The notes beneath the pieces were generated by a model. The model ran no database searches and had not been told where the DNA came from. It was given only the letters and a program-made list of their open reading frames with translations. From Psychrobacter sp. UBA3480 (GTDB lineage Bacteria > Pseudomonadota > Gammaproteobacteria > Pseudomonadales > Moraxellaceae), in assembly GCF_002377945.1 (NCBI RefSeq), contig NZ_DFQV01000003.1:1-64000 (forward strand): 64,000 nucleotides of DNA, given 5' to 3'. The first letter of the stretch is position 1; every line of letters starts with the position of its first letter. The position numbers and the translations under genes were made by a program. Positions 9,704 through 18,888 of this stretch are shown here, one piece after another.

Positions 9704-9728
9704 CCAGCGTTTTAACGCTGGTTTTTTT
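9704..9728 (+). terminator. Terminator after ftsZ
   Basis: CCAGCG (9704-9709) and CGCTGG (9716-9721) with TTTTAA between them, followed by seven Ts. The rest of the 324-nt ftsZ-lpxC gap is AT-rich and probably holds the lpxC promoter. Confidence 0.88.
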
Positions 9729-9997
9729 GTGGTTAAGGAAAAATGAAACGTCTTCTATAAGAAAAATTATGACAATTTTCTATGTAATCTATATGTATAT
9801 GATTGTCGAAACGTATATGAGCCTCGTTGTTTTATAGCATTAGGTAGGCCATATAAAGTAAAAATCAGCAATAGGATATTGACGATAAGTGTTATCAATC
9901 AAGGAGATAAGAAAATTAGCGCTTTTTATATATAGCGAATAAGGGGTCGGTAATGGTACACTATGTCAATTGTAACAAAATATGTGAGAAGACAACC

Positions 9998-10915
9998 ATG
10001 AACCAAAGAACCATAAAAACAGCAATAGCCGTTACGGGTACTGGTCTACATAGTGGTCAGCCTGTTGACTTGGAGTTTCATCCACAGCCGATTGACACTG
10101 GTATTGTTTTCGAGCGCTCTGATATAGAAGGTAGTCAACCAATTCCAGCGAGTGCGTTTTTAGTACAAGACACGATGATGTCATCGAACTTAGTGTTTGG
10201 TGGTACGCGAGTGGGCACGGTTGAGCATCTGCTTAGTGCCATCGCTGGTCTAGGAGTAGACAATCTGTTAGTTCGGGTCTCTGCTTCAGAGATACCAATT
10301 ATGGATGGTAGCGCTGCGCCTTTCGTTGCGCTCTTACTAGATGCAGGATTTTGTGAGCAAGAAGCGGCCAAAAAGTTTATTAAAATTATACGTCCAGTAC
10401 GAGTAAAGCTAGAAGATAAGTGGGCAGAGCTACGTCCTTATGAAGGGTATGAATTAAATTTCGAAATTGATTTTGATCATCCTGCGTTTGATAAGAACTT
10501 TCAGCATGCACAGTTGCAGTTCTCTACACAGAACTTTATCGAACAATTAAGCACTGCGCGTACTTTTGGATTTTTACGTGATATAGAAGCGCTACGTCAA
10601 AATAACCTAGCATTAGGTGGCAGTATGGAAAACGCCATCGTTATCGATGATGCCAATATACTTAATGCAGAAGGCTTACGTTTTAACGATGAGTTTGTCC
10701 GTCATAAAATTTTAGATGCTTTGGGAGATTTGCATCTGATTGGCTACCCAATTTTAGGTCGTTTTAACGCCTATAAGTCTGGTCATGCTCTAAATAATTT
10801 ATTAGTACGTGAAATACTATCTGACGAAGATAATTTTGAAATTGTAACTTTTGATGACAATGTAACCTGTCCTATCGAGTATTTACCGCTCAATGATTTG
10901 GTTATTGAAGGATAA
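9998..10915 (+). CDS. lpxC: UDP-3-O-acyl-N-acetylglucosamine deacetylase
   Basis: Zinc deacetylase that commits UDP-3-O-acyl-GlcNAc to lipid A synthesis. Zinc and catalytic signatures are visible: GTVEHLLSAIAGLG (His about 77), MDGSAAPFV, and HKILDALGDLHLIG near residues 234-247. I start at ATG 9998 (MNQRTIKTAI, 305 aa, the usual length); an upstream in-frame ATG at 9953 would add 15 atypical residues. It sits at the end of the division cluster, as in Pseudomonas, and is closed by a long hairpin at 11074. In E. coli its abundance is set by FtsH, which is also encoded in this window. Confidence 0.97.
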   Translation: MNQRTIKTAIAVTGTGLHSGQPVDLEFHPQPIDTGIVFERSDIEGSQPIPASAFLVQDTMMSSNLVFGGTRVGTVEHLLSAIAGLGVDNLLVRVSASEIPIMDGSAAPFVALLLDAGFCEQEAAKKFIKIIRPVRVKLEDKWAELRPYEGYELNFEIDFDHPAFDKNFQHAQLQFSTQNFIEQLSTARTFGFLRDIEALRQNNLALGGSMENAIVIDDANILNAEGLRFNDEFVRHKILDALGDLHLIGYPILGRFNAYKSGHALNNLLVREILSDEDNFEIVTFDDNVTCPIEYLPLNDLVIEG

Positions 10916-11073
10916 ATACAGGAATATACAGGAAGTATCGAAACATTTACGCAATATTACATAGGAAGCCCATAATTACATTTATATAATATGCTATACT
11001 TTGAATATATTATCTATATGATTATATGAATTTTCTGTTAAGGCATATAATACAAAAGCTGTAGATGGTTTTT

Positions 11074-11129
11074 AAATCCTTCGTTAGCTATATCCATAAT
11101 CTGGATGTAACTAACGAAGGATTTTTTTT
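11074..11129 (+). terminator. Long hairpin terminator after lpxC
   Basis: A 14-bp perfect stem (11074-11087 with 11111-11124) begins AAATCCTTCG and is followed by eight Ts. A second small hairpin, ATCCA/TGGAT, sits in its loop. It lies between lpxC and the convergent dciA. Confidence 0.88.
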
Positions 11130-11213
11130 ATCTGATACATTACAAAAATCCATCTTTACCAATGCCATCACCTGCTCTTATTTACATAACTTTACATTTA
11201 ATGGTCAGTATTT

Positions 11214-11729
11214 TTAATGATTAATCAAACGCAAAAGAGCTTTTTTGAGATTTTCATCAGTGGTGACATGCTCTGCGGCCTGTGATATAGTCCGTTTTGT
11301 GTTCTGGCTAAGCGCCTGATTTTCATTGGCTTTACGAGAATTTGGCAAGTGCAGTGATGATGTTGATGATTGTTTAGATGAATAATTATCAGTAGAGTGT
11401 TTAGCCACAACGACGCGAATTTGCTTGAGTTGTTTAAATGTAATTGACTGCTCTGTTAGTATTTGCAAATACGAGCTATGTAAATAGCGAATATGATTTG
11501 CTGCTGTCATTGAGCTAACACTTAATATCAACTGCTCAGGTGATAAGCCTACAACCCAACAGGTATTGAGTATTTCTTCAGGTAGACAGTCTACCAATAG
11601 CTCTTTTATCTCGTTGGTTGCTTCTATATATAGTCGCATGTTGTTAGCAAGGGTTTGAGGTAGCGCGCTACCAGCAAATGCTTGATGATCTATAAGCTGG
11701 GCAAGCCGATTAGGCTGTTTTTTTGACAT
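11214..11729 (-). CDS. dciA: DUF721/DciA-type replicative helicase loader
   Basis: DUF721-family protein. DciA members load the DnaB helicase in bacteria that lack DnaC or DnaI. The DUF721 core lies in about residues 40-110, with the expected W--GL---L-L-V-S---A---R pattern and a following helix; the C-terminal 60 residues are Ser/Asn/Lys-rich and poorly conserved. At 171 aa it is of normal size. It faces lpxC tail to tail, matching the lpxC-dciA neighbourhood known in Pseudomonas. The start ATG (complement of 11727-11729) has only a weak ribosome site. The helicase-loading role is inferred from family and position. Confidence 0.8.
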   Translation of the reverse strand: MSKKQPNRLAQLIDHQAFAGSALPQTLANNMRLYIEATNEIKELLVDCLPEEILNTCWVVGLSPEQLILSVSSMTAANHIRYLHSSYLQILTEQSITFKQLKQIRVVVAKHSTDNYSSKQSSTSSLHLPNSRKANENQALSQNTKRTISQAAEHVTTDENLKKALLRLINH

Positions 11730-11978
11730 CGTAAGTACTCATCTAATAGGTGACAAACTCGATACTCATAACAGACATGCTAAAAGCAATATATAGCAGA
11801 TGGCTTATAAGATAGTTGACTAGGTGGGAAGTACTACTGGCACTAGTCACTATTTGAAAAGAATGAACCGTTGTAATAGGGATTTTATCACGTCTATTTG
11901 ATGATTATATCCTCTAAATTAATTGATGCTTCGTTACGGATGACGAGCAGACTTGTATTAACAATAGGTAGTAAATTT

Positions 11979-12707
11979 ATGAAACAAGCTTTATTAATTT
12001 TGTCAGTATTGGGAATGGGTATCGCACAGACGAGTGGTGCTGCCGAAACAACCTTTCAACCAAATAATACCTTGAGTCATACCATCACAAATATTTCTAC
12101 TTCTGCGAACTATGGTTCTAGTCGCAATATCTATAGCACTAACAGTGGTGCACATGTATATAGCAACGATGAGATCAGTCAAGCAATTGACAACCTAAGC
12201 GCTCATGCTAAGCAAAAAGAATATCAGCTCGCTTCACTGACCAGTCGTTTGTCTTACGAGCAGCGTCAGCAGCAAGCAAGCCGCGTACCTGACCGCAACT
12301 CTGCTCCTGCTATTGCAGCAGCAAATGCCTCTCGCGTCGCTCTATCTAGAAGCTCTGGCTACTGTGCTCGCTATGTACGTAAAGCGTTACAATCTGCAGG
12401 TTACGAATTTACGCCTAACCCTTCAGCCTATCAGTACGCTTCTCGTGGCACGCTAGCCCAAGCTGGCTTTACCAAAATCAGTAACGACATGGCACCACAA
12501 GTTGGTGATGTCGTTGTCTATAACCGCACGTCAAGCCGTCCACATGGTCATATTCAGATTTTTGATGGCAATGACTGGGTATCTGACTTCCGTCAAAATA
12601 GCATTAGCCCTTATAGCGGTACATACAGCTATACGACATGGCGTGATTCGCAGTATGTTGATGATGCATCAGATCGTGGTATCTACCTTGCGATGGCTGA
12701 CAAATAA
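11979..12707 (+). CDS. Secreted CHAP-domain protein, probable cell-wall hydrolase
   Basis: Exported protein with a cleavable signal peptide (MKQALLILSVLGMGIAQTSG, cut probable near A21) and a linker rich in Ser/Asn/Gln. The C-terminal half is a CHAP (Cys/His amidohydrolase-peptidase) domain: the catalytic Cys lies in GYCARYVRKAL (C129) and the His in RPHGHIQIFDG (H189), with the usual GDVVVYN strand between them. A role in cutting peptidoglycan cross-links in the periplasm is inferred from the family. ATG 11979 follows AATAGGTAG; the open frame further upstream lacks signal-like sequence. It is monocistronic with its own terminator. Confidence 0.82.
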   Translation: MKQALLILSVLGMGIAQTSGAAETTFQPNNTLSHTITNISTSANYGSSRNIYSTNSGAHVYSNDEISQAIDNLSAHAKQKEYQLASLTSRLSYEQRQQQASRVPDRNSAPAIAAANASRVALSRSSGYCARYVRKALQSAGYEFTPNPSAYQYASRGTLAQAGFTKISNDMAPQVGDVVVYNRTSSRPHGHIQIFDGNDWVSDFRQNSISPYSGTYSYTTWRDSQYVDDASDRGIYLAMADK

Positions 12708-12760
12708 ACATCGGTTAAATGAAGTAAGTATCAGTTAAATAAGACTAAAGTTTTCTCCAA

Positions 12761-12799
12761 ACTCAGTAATGCTCTTTGTGACATTACTGGGTTTTTTTT
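12761..12799 (+). terminator. Terminator after the CHAP gene
   Basis: Stem ACTCAGTAATG (12761-12771) with CATTACTGGGT (12782-12792), including one G-U pair, followed by a run of Ts. Confidence 0.88.
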
Positions 12800-12846
12800 G
12801 TGCTTTAAACTGGGATGTCTAAGTAAGTACAGCTCATTTAACAAAA

Positions 12847-13620
12847 TCAAAGCTCAAAATTTGGCCAATAGTCGCGATTGTGAAAATCAGGCGGGGAGGC
12901 ATGGCCCGAGGCAAAGTATAAGTCAGTTTTGCCAAACCATAAGATGACACAAGGATGTATTTGTTCAATCATTATGTTTGCAATAGCGTATTGTTGATTC
13001 GGTAGTTGAGTTATAGGCAGGCTAAAGCTACGCCCATAACGGAAAGGTGTCTGCACTACCGTTGGAGTGCTAGATAACGGGTTCTCCCCTGATATATCTG
13101 CTAGCTCTTTACAGTTACGCCAATTAATAGATGCGCGCGTGGTTTCATCGGTCTCGTACAACGGTAATGGCGGTAGTGCCGCAGGGTTACGATAGCTCTC
13201 AAATTGATAAAGTGCGTAACGACCATCAGGGTTAGCATTAATCTCTATATAAGCGGTTGCTTGCTGAAATGGTATCTTGTAAGGTTCTGTCTGATGGCGT
13301 GCTACGATATCTTCATCATCAGTCTTACAGCGCACAATCTTGCTGCCAGCAATAAAACATTCAAGGCAGGTTTCTTCCCATAGGTAATCAGTGAAATTTA
13401 CTTGAGTTTGTTGCCATGTTGGCCAATTGAATTGATTGGCTAGAATTTGGCTAGGCAGAGTCACTTGATAGGTCAGCACTAGTTGCAAAGCTGGTTGCTG
13501 GATGATCTCTGCACTTACTTTGATAGAGATATTCTCAAGCTCTTCTATAGACACGCCTAATTCCTGAGCATCTTTCGCTATCGTCTCGGTGGCTAGACGG
13601 AGGTTAAAAGCTTGTTTCAT
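12847..13620 (-). CDS. DOMON-like domain protein
   Basis: Resembles the proteobacterial DOMON-like family related to a domain found beside some MurB proteins. Diagnostic segments are LWEETCLECFIAG, YIEINANPDGRYALYQFESYR and, at the C-terminus, FASGHASPPDFHNRDYW. The family is thought to be a ligand-binding beta sandwich, possibly for haem or sugar; no enzyme activity is assigned. No signal peptide is seen. I start at MKQAFNL (complement of 13618-13620, 257 aa) because the preceding 15 residues are not conserved-looking. It stands alone between the CHAP gene and yhbY and is probably expressed separately. Confidence 0.68.
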   Translation of the reverse strand: MKQAFNLRLATETIAKDAQELGVSIEELENISIKVSAEIIQQPALQLVLTYQVTLPSQILANQFNWPTWQQTQVNFTDYLWEETCLECFIAGSKIVRCKTDDEDIVARHQTEPYKIPFQQATAYIEINANPDGRYALYQFESYRNPAALPPLPLYETDETTRASINWRNCKELADISGENPLSSTPTVVQTPFRYGRSFSLPITQLPNQQYAIANIMIEQIHPCVILWFGKTDLYFASGHASPPDFHNRDYWPNFEL

Positions 13621-13732
13621 TATAAGTACATCTCGACGGTAATAATAAAGAGGTGATAGTGACAAGAGAAATTATACTGATTCAGGGAACTAATACTATA
13701 TGTTAAGTATAACCGAGACTATCGGAGAACAT

Positions 13733-13760
13733 AAAAGCCGCGAGCAAGATGCGTCGCGGC
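13733..13760 (-). terminator. Terminator after yhbY
   Basis: GCCGCGA (13737-13743) and TCGCGGC (13754-13760) form a GC-rich stem; read on the - strand it is followed by TTTT. It lies between yhbY and the DOMON-like gene. Confidence 0.75.
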
Positions 13761-13839
13761 CTTTGTATTTCATTATCGTTTGGCTATGATATAAGTGAAC
13801 ATAAAACCCAGTCACTTAATGCCAGTCTATCATGACATA

Positions 13840-14151
13840 TTACTGCGCGTGACGTGCTAGGTTAGACAGTTTTGGGTTGGCATTTGGGTTTTTGCGTAGT
13901 AATAATGCCATACGACCAATAGAATGAACCAAAGATGCATTAGCCGCTTTAGCAAGTTCAGCGCCAACGATGTCACGCTCTTCTTTCGTGCCAGCAGGCA
14001 ATTTCACTTTGATAAGCTCATGATCTGTTAGCGCGCGATCGATTTCTTCAGTGATGGTTGGAGTAATACCCTTGTTGCCGATCATAACGATAGGCTTTAG
14101 CTCGTGACCGATGCCTTTTAGACGTTTGATGGTAGCGTTATCGAGTTGCAT
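13840..14151 (-). CDS. yhbY: YhbY-family (CRM domain) RNA-binding protein
   Basis: Small ribosome-associated protein with a single CRM domain, linked to 50S subunit assembly in E. coli. The GNKG loop (IVMIGNKGITPTI) that typifies CRM domains is at about residues 23-35, after LKGIGHELKP. I start at ATG complement 14149-14151 (MQLDNATIKR, 103 aa), which has AGGA at a good distance; the upstream open frame is not family-like. It is divergent from rlmE, the same arrangement as in E. coli, and has its own terminator. Confidence 0.9.
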   Translation of the reverse strand: MQLDNATIKRLKGIGHELKPIVMIGNKGITPTITEEIDRALTDHELIKVKLPAGTKEERDIVGAELAKAANASLVHSIGRMALLLRKNPNANPKLSNLARHAQ

Positions 14152-14485
14152 AGAATTCCTAAGTGTTGGTAAAAATAAAAATGGTACTGTCAAAAACAGT
14201 TATTGATCATTATAGATAATCTGTGACCATCTTGCATGAGATCAGCAGGATTTTGCACGATTTTACGTGACGAAAATGTTAAACTGAATGTTTGGTACAT
14301 TATAAACGCTACTGCCTTATAAAACAGTTATTTAACCAATAGAATTTGGTCAGTTTGCAACCAACCATGAATAAAAAATCTGATTAACACCGTATTTAGA
14401 ATGATCCGCAACGGATTAATATCAGTTTGTAAGTGATAGAGCAATTAAAGCAGCTAGATTTAGTAAAGCAATAGGAGCAGGTATT
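14152..14485. other. Divergent promoter region between yhbY and rlmE
   Basis: 334 bp of AT-rich sequence between two divergent starts, so it should hold both promoters. A -10-like ATTATA (TATAAT on the - strand) is at 14209-14214 for yhbY, but no good -35 partner is evident. No ORF or terminator is seen. Confidence 0.45.
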
Positions 14486-15118
14486 TTGGCCACGCGTATC
14501 GAAAACAAAAAACTATCAAAGAGCAGCAGTGCTTGGATGAAAGAGCATATTGACGATCATTATGTGCAAAAAGCTCAAAAAGATGGCTACCGTGCCCGTG
14601 CCGCTTATAAATTATTAGAGATTAATGAAAAAACCAACCTGATCAAGAAAGGCATGACGGTCGTGGACTTGGGCAGTGCGCCTGGTAGCTGGTCACAAGT
14701 CGCTGGTCGATTGGTAGGTGACGATGGTATCTTGATTGCCTCTGATATTTTGGCCATGGATACCTTGCCTGATGTGACCTTTATTCAGGGCGATTTTCGT
14801 GAAGCTGAAGTGTTTGATGCCATTATGGCAGAAGTGGGTGATAGACAAGTCGACGTGGTATTGTCTGACATGGCACCCAATACTGCGGGAAATAGCGCTA
14901 TCGATCAGCCACGTATGATGTACTTATGTGAGCTAGCAGTAGACTTCGCGCTCGCAACCTTACCAGAAGGTGGCGCACTTATTATGAAAGTGTTTCAAGG
15001 TGAGGGTACACAAGAATTACGCAAGCAGATGCAGCAGGATTTTAGTAAGATTCGTAGTATAAAGCCAGGTGCGTCACGACCACGCTCAAAAGAGATGTTT
15101 TGGATAGCGATTAAATAG
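14486..15118 (+). CDS. rlmE: 23S rRNA (uridine-2'-O)-methyltransferase RlmE
   Basis: SAM-dependent methyltransferase that modifies U2552 of 23S rRNA late in 50S assembly. Motif I VVDLGSAPGSWSQVAG, SDMAPNTAGN and the conserved K in MKVFQGEG (part of the K-D-K-E tetrad) are present, as is the N-terminal DHYVQKAQKDGYRARAAYKL block. Translation most likely begins at TTG 14486, giving 210 aa, because AGGAG at 14473-14477 is perfectly spaced and no ATG is suitably placed. ftsH follows 401 nt downstream, as part of the conserved rlmE-ftsH-folP order. Confidence 0.95.
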   Translation: MATRIENKKLSKSSSAWMKEHIDDHYVQKAQKDGYRARAAYKLLEINEKTNLIKKGMTVVDLGSAPGSWSQVAGRLVGDDGILIASDILAMDTLPDVTFIQGDFREAEVFDAIMAEVGDRQVDVVLSDMAPNTAGNSAIDQPRMMYLCELAVDFALATLPEGGALIMKVFQGEGTQELRKQMQQDFSKIRSIKPGASRPRSKEMFWIAIK

Positions 15119-15231
15119 TTTTAACATCAATAGGTTGCTGCTCTTGTAAGCGTGAGGGTAAACCACCATAAAGTGTTATTATCGCGATATAAAAGCTGCG
15201 TCAATTGTTAAATGAATAATCGTAAAACCTG

Positions 15232-15260
15232 CTTGAATTATGCGGGTTAGCACCACATAT
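15232..15260 (+). promoter_or_regulatory. Possible RpoH promoter for ftsH
   Basis: CTTGAA (15232-15237), 15 nt, then CCACATAT (15253-15260), one mismatch from the CCCCAT core of sigma-32 promoters. ftsH is a sigma-32 gene in E. coli. The site is 260 nt from the ftsH start within the 401-nt gap, so the assignment is tentative. Confidence 0.4.
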
Positions 15261-15519
15261 CATGGTATATTACCTTTGTTTTTAGCATACGTTTTAGGCA
15301 AAGTCGTCTGATAATAAGCGTTTTACAAGCTCAGTGATCGTATATCTATGTTTATCTCATAATGATTATTTATAAAAACAATTTTTAGGCCACCTATAAA
15401 TCATATAAGTTTAATTTAGCAGTTTTTTATTATCGGGATATTCGTTAAAAATGAGCAATACGTTTATAGACGTCACGTGTTTAATAAACACACCAATAAG
15501 TAAGGGATGGGAATAACTA

Positions 15520-17415
15520 GTGAGCGACATGGTAAAAAATACCTTATTGTGGCTGGTGGTAATCGGCGTTTTGGTGCTGGTGTTTAGCGGCTTTGATCAA
15601 TCCTCTGAGCCGGATAACCTTAACTACTCTGAGTTTGTGACCGCAGTGTCAGAAAACCAAGTAGCCAGTGTCGAGATCGACGGCGAACAGATCACCGGCG
15701 AAAAGAAAAATGGTTCATCTTTTGAGACCATTAGACCAGCTGTGTCAGATGACCAGCTCATGCCAATGCTACGTGAGAACCAAGTCGAAGTTCAAGGAAC
15801 TGCACCAAAGCGCCAAAGCGTACTAATGCAACTACTGATAGCCAGCTTCCCAATTCTATTGATTATTGGTCTGTTCTTATTCTTTATGCGTAATATGCAA
15901 GGCGGCGCTGGCGGTAAAGGCGGTGGCCCAATGAGCTTTGGTAAATCAAAAGCGAAAATGCTGACCGAAGATCAAATCAACGTTAACTTCGAAGATGTGG
16001 CCGGTTGTGAAGAAGCCAAAGAAGAAGTTGTTGAAGTGGTTGAGTTCTTACGTGATCCAGACAAATTTACCAAACTGGGTGCAACGATTCCTCGTGGCAT
16101 CTTGATGGTAGGTCCTCCAGGTACAGGTAAAACCTTGTTAGCGAGAGCTATTGCTGGTGAAGCTAAAGTGCCTTTCTTCTCAATTTCAGGTTCTGATTTT
16201 GTTGAAATGTTCGTCGGTGTTGGTGCATCACGTGTCCGTGATATGTTCGAACAGGCGAAGAAAAGCGCTCCTTGTATCATCTTTATTGATGAGATTGATG
16301 CAGTCGGTCGTCATCGTGGTTCCGGTATGGGCGGCGGTAATGATGAGCGTGAGCAGACATTGAACCAACTATTGGTTGAGATGGATGGTTTTGAAGGTAA
16401 TGAAGGCGTTATTGTTATTGCCGCAACCAACCGTGCTGACGTGCTTGATAAAGCGTTACTGCGTCCAGGTCGTTTTGACCGTCAGGTACAAGTAGGCTTG
16501 CCGGATATCAAAGGCCGTGAGCAAATCTTGAAAGTCCATTTGAAGAAACTACCAAACACAATCAGTGTAGATGCAAGTTCTCTTGCTCGTGGTACGCCTG
16601 GATTCAGTGGTGCACAGCTTGCCAACCTTGTAAACGAAGCTGCATTGTTTGCCGCGCGTCGCAACAAGACCAGCGTCGATATGAATGACTTCGAAGATGC
16701 GAAGGACAAGCTATATATGGGTCCTGAACGCAAATCAATGGTAATCCGTGAAGAAGAGCGCCGTGCAACTGCATATCATGAAGCGGGTCATGCGCTAGTA
16801 GCTGAGTTATTGCCAGGTACAGATCCGGTGCATAAGGTCACTATTATGCCGCGTGGCTTTGCCCTTGGTGTCACTTGGCAGTTGCCTGAGCATGATCAGA
16901 CCAGTATGTACAAGTCGAAAATGCTGAGCGACATTGCTATTTTGTTTGGTGGTCGTATCGCCGAAGAAGTGTTCATCAATCAAATGTCGACGGGTGCTTC
17001 GAACGACTTTGAACGTGCTACCAAAATGGCACGTGCTATGGTCACAAAGTACGGTATGTCTGATGCACTCGGTATTATGGTATACGAAGATGACGATAAC
17101 TCACAAGGGTATTTCGGTGGTGGTGGACGTACTATCTCTGAAGCTACTCAGCAGAAGGTCGATGAAGAAGTGCGTCGTATGCTAGAAGAGCAGTATGATA
17201 TCGCTCGTGAATTGATTGAAGCCAACCAAGACAAAATGCATGCGATGGTTGATGCGCTTATGAACTGGGAAACTATTGATCGTGACCAACTGCAAGATAT
17301 TCTAGCAGGTGAAGAACCGCGACCACCAAGAGTTTACCAGCATAACGAAGTAAACTTGTCGAAAAACGATGTCAAAACAACGGGTGCTACACCGCCACCA
17401 TTACCGGCGATGTAA
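15520..17415 (+). CDS. ftsH: ATP-dependent zinc metalloprotease FtsH
   Basis: Membrane-anchored hexameric AAA+ protease that degrades short-lived and misassembled proteins; in E. coli these include LpxC and the heat-shock sigma factor. Two membrane segments (about residues 7-23 and 103-122) flank a periplasmic domain. The AAA core has Walker A GPPGTGKT (198-205), Walker B IIFIDE (253-258) and the [10 protein letters not shown] region; the zinc site is HEAGH (420-424). GTG 15520 is preferred because AAGGGATGGG lies just upstream; ATG 15529 is possible. Length (631 aa) is typical. A strong terminator follows. Confidence 0.97.
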   Translation: MSDMVKNTLLWLVVIGVLVLVFSGFDQSSEPDNLNYSEFVTAVSENQVASVEIDGEQITGEKKNGSSFETIRPAVSDDQLMPMLRENQVEVQGTAPKRQSVLMQLLIASFPILLIIGLFLFFMRNMQGGAGGKGGGPMSFGKSKAKMLTEDQINVNFEDVAGCEEAKEEVVEVVEFLRDPDKFTKLGATIPRGILMVGPPGTGKTLLARAIAGEAKVPFFSISGSDFVEMFVGVGASRVRDMFEQAKKSAPCIIFIDEIDAVGRHRGSGMGGGNDEREQTLNQLLVEMDGFEGNEGVIVIAATNRADVLDKALLRPGRFDRQVQVGLPDIKGREQILKVHLKKLPNTISVDASSLARGTPGFSGAQLANLVNEAALFAARRNKTSVDMNDFEDAKDKLYMGPERKSMVIREEERRATAYHEAGHALVAELLPGTDPVHKVTIMPRGFALGVTWQLPEHDQTSMYKSKMLSDIAILFGGRIAEEVFINQMSTGASNDFERATKMARAMVTKYGMSDALGIMVYEDDDNSQGYFGGGGRTISEATQQKVDEEVRRMLEEQYDIARELIEANQDKMHAMVDALMNWETIDRDQLQDILAGEEPRPPRVYQHNEVNLSKNDVKTTGATPPPLPAM

Positions 17416-17437
17416 ATGCTAGCGTACTCATGTTTTA

Positions 17438-17468
17438 TAAAAAGCCCTTTATGATAGAGGGCTTTTTT
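17438..17468 (+). terminator. Terminator after ftsH
   Basis: AAAAAGCCCT (from 17438) and AGGGCTTTTTT (from 17457) around TTATGAT; strong stem with T-tail, upstream of the MITE. Confidence 0.9.
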
Positions 17469-17538
17469 ATTGTCATCATTTTATGAAGGATTTAGAACCC
17501 CATAAGATTTACTGGTATCATAAGCATAGATAATAAAT

Positions 17539-17830
17539 AGGGCGTGTTGAACATTCACGAATAAGCACTGCTAATCGCTAAAACTGTTCCAGACAAGGTA
17601 TAAAGTGACGGTAATGCTCCAGCCTTAACTAGGTTTGCAACGTACTGCTTGTATGGATCTGGGGGCAGTTTTAGGCTCAGCTCTAATATCAACAGAAGAA
17701 AACAGGACTCTTTTTTGCCATTTCATTGTTAAAAATACACACTTAGAATGACTAAACTTACTATTTCTAACGTCGAACTGTCTAAAAAATAGTCTCTGTC
17801 AGTGCCATGGTCGAATGTTCAACACGCCCT
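17539..17830. mobile_element. MITE-like element with 18-bp perfect terminal inverted repeats
   Basis: AGGGCGTGTTGAACATTC (17539-17556) is repeated exactly inverted as GAATGTTCAACACGCCCT (17813-17830). The 292-bp interior has no useful ORF and no transposase motif. The outer bases can be read as TA on each side of GGGCGT...ACGCCC, which would fit a TA target duplication of the kind made by IS630/Tc1 and some IS5-group elements. It separates folP from ftsH and lies just 38 bp before the folP start, so it may supply or interrupt promoter sequence. The parent transposon is not in the window. Confidence 0.82.
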
Positions 17831-17868
17831 AAAGCTGCATTATAAATTTTATTTGCGATGGATTATTC

Positions 17869-18762
17869 ATGTCATTATTTCAACCTTTACCCAACTACCA
17901 AGTATCTAGCCGTGATAAAACCTTAGATTTGTCGCAGCCGCATGTCATGGGTATCTTGAATGTGACGCCAGATTCATTTTCGGACGGCGGGCAGTTTAAC
18001 GCAGTAGATAAAGCCGTTGCGCACTGTCAGCAGATGATAAATAAAGGTGCCACTATTATCGATATTGGTGGTGAATCTACTCGTCCAAATGCGCAAACTG
18101 TGGCGACTGATGATGAGATACAACGAGTTGTGCCAGTGGTCCGAGCTATTCGTCAGCATTGTGGTGATGCTATTTGGTTATCGATTGATACTAGCAGCCC
18201 TGAAGTCATGCAGGCAGCATTTAATGAAGGTGCTGACATTTGGAACGATGTACGAGCACTGAAACGTACTGGTGCGGCAGAGCTGGCTGCTAAACTTAAT
18301 ATACCTGTTATGCTAATGCATATGCGCGGTGAGCCAACGACAATGAATAATCTAGCACAGTATGATGATGTGATCGATGAAGTGCGTACAGAGCTGCTCG
18401 ACCGTATTAACGAAGTAGTTAGCATCGGCGTCAAACAAAGCAATATCATTATCGATCCAGGTTTTGGTTTTGCTAAGAACTATGAGCATCATTGCGCGTT
18501 ATTAAGTCAGCTGAGCTGCTTGCAAACACTAGGACTACCATTGATGTTTGGCATTTCTCGTAAGCGGTTTTTAGCAGAAGTATTGACCAAAAGTAGAGCT
18601 GAAGCTGTGAGTACGACGCAAGCGGTAGAGCGTGATTCGGCAGGAACGGCAGCTGGGTTGTTTGCGCTACAGCAAGGAGCAAGTATCATTCGTACGCATA
18701 ATGTGGCGATGATGCAGCAAGCAGTTGCCTTATGGAGTCAACTGTCAGCATATCGTTGTTAA
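17869..18762 (+). CDS. folP: Dihydropteroate synthase
   Basis: Condenses p-aminobenzoate with the pterin diphosphate in folate synthesis; target of sulfonamides. The pterin-binding signature MGILNVTPDSFSDGG lies at about residues 27-41, followed by DIGGESTRPNA, and the phosphate-binding GISRKRF and RTHNVA segments near the C-terminus. At 297 aa it is slightly longer than the E. coli enzyme. It keeps the usual ftsH-folP order, but the MITE and the ftsH terminator lie between, so it must have its own promoter. The start ATG has only a weak ribosome site. Confidence 0.96.
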   Translation: MSLFQPLPNYQVSSRDKTLDLSQPHVMGILNVTPDSFSDGGQFNAVDKAVAHCQQMINKGATIIDIGGESTRPNAQTVATDDEIQRVVPVVRAIRQHCGDAIWLSIDTSSPEVMQAAFNEGADIWNDVRALKRTGAAELAAKLNIPVMLMHMRGEPTTMNNLAQYDDVIDEVRTELLDRINEVVSIGVKQSNIIIDPGFGFAKNYEHHCALLSQLSCLQTLGLPLMFGISRKRFLAEVLTKSRAEAVSTTQAVERDSAGTAAGLFALQQGASIIRTHNVAMMQQAVALWSQLSAYRC

Positions 18763-18888
18763 TTTCATTCTACATGTCCGAATGCATAGTGAGATTTCAA
18801 GACTATAAATATTCTATACGCTATGCTTAACGTCTATTTTTAAACTATCTAAACCAATAAAACTATCTCAATTAATAAGAGTAAATCT

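Noticed and set aside
17505..17511. CCCCATA as an RpoH -10 box for folP
   Set aside because: No CTTGAA-like -35 at the right distance.
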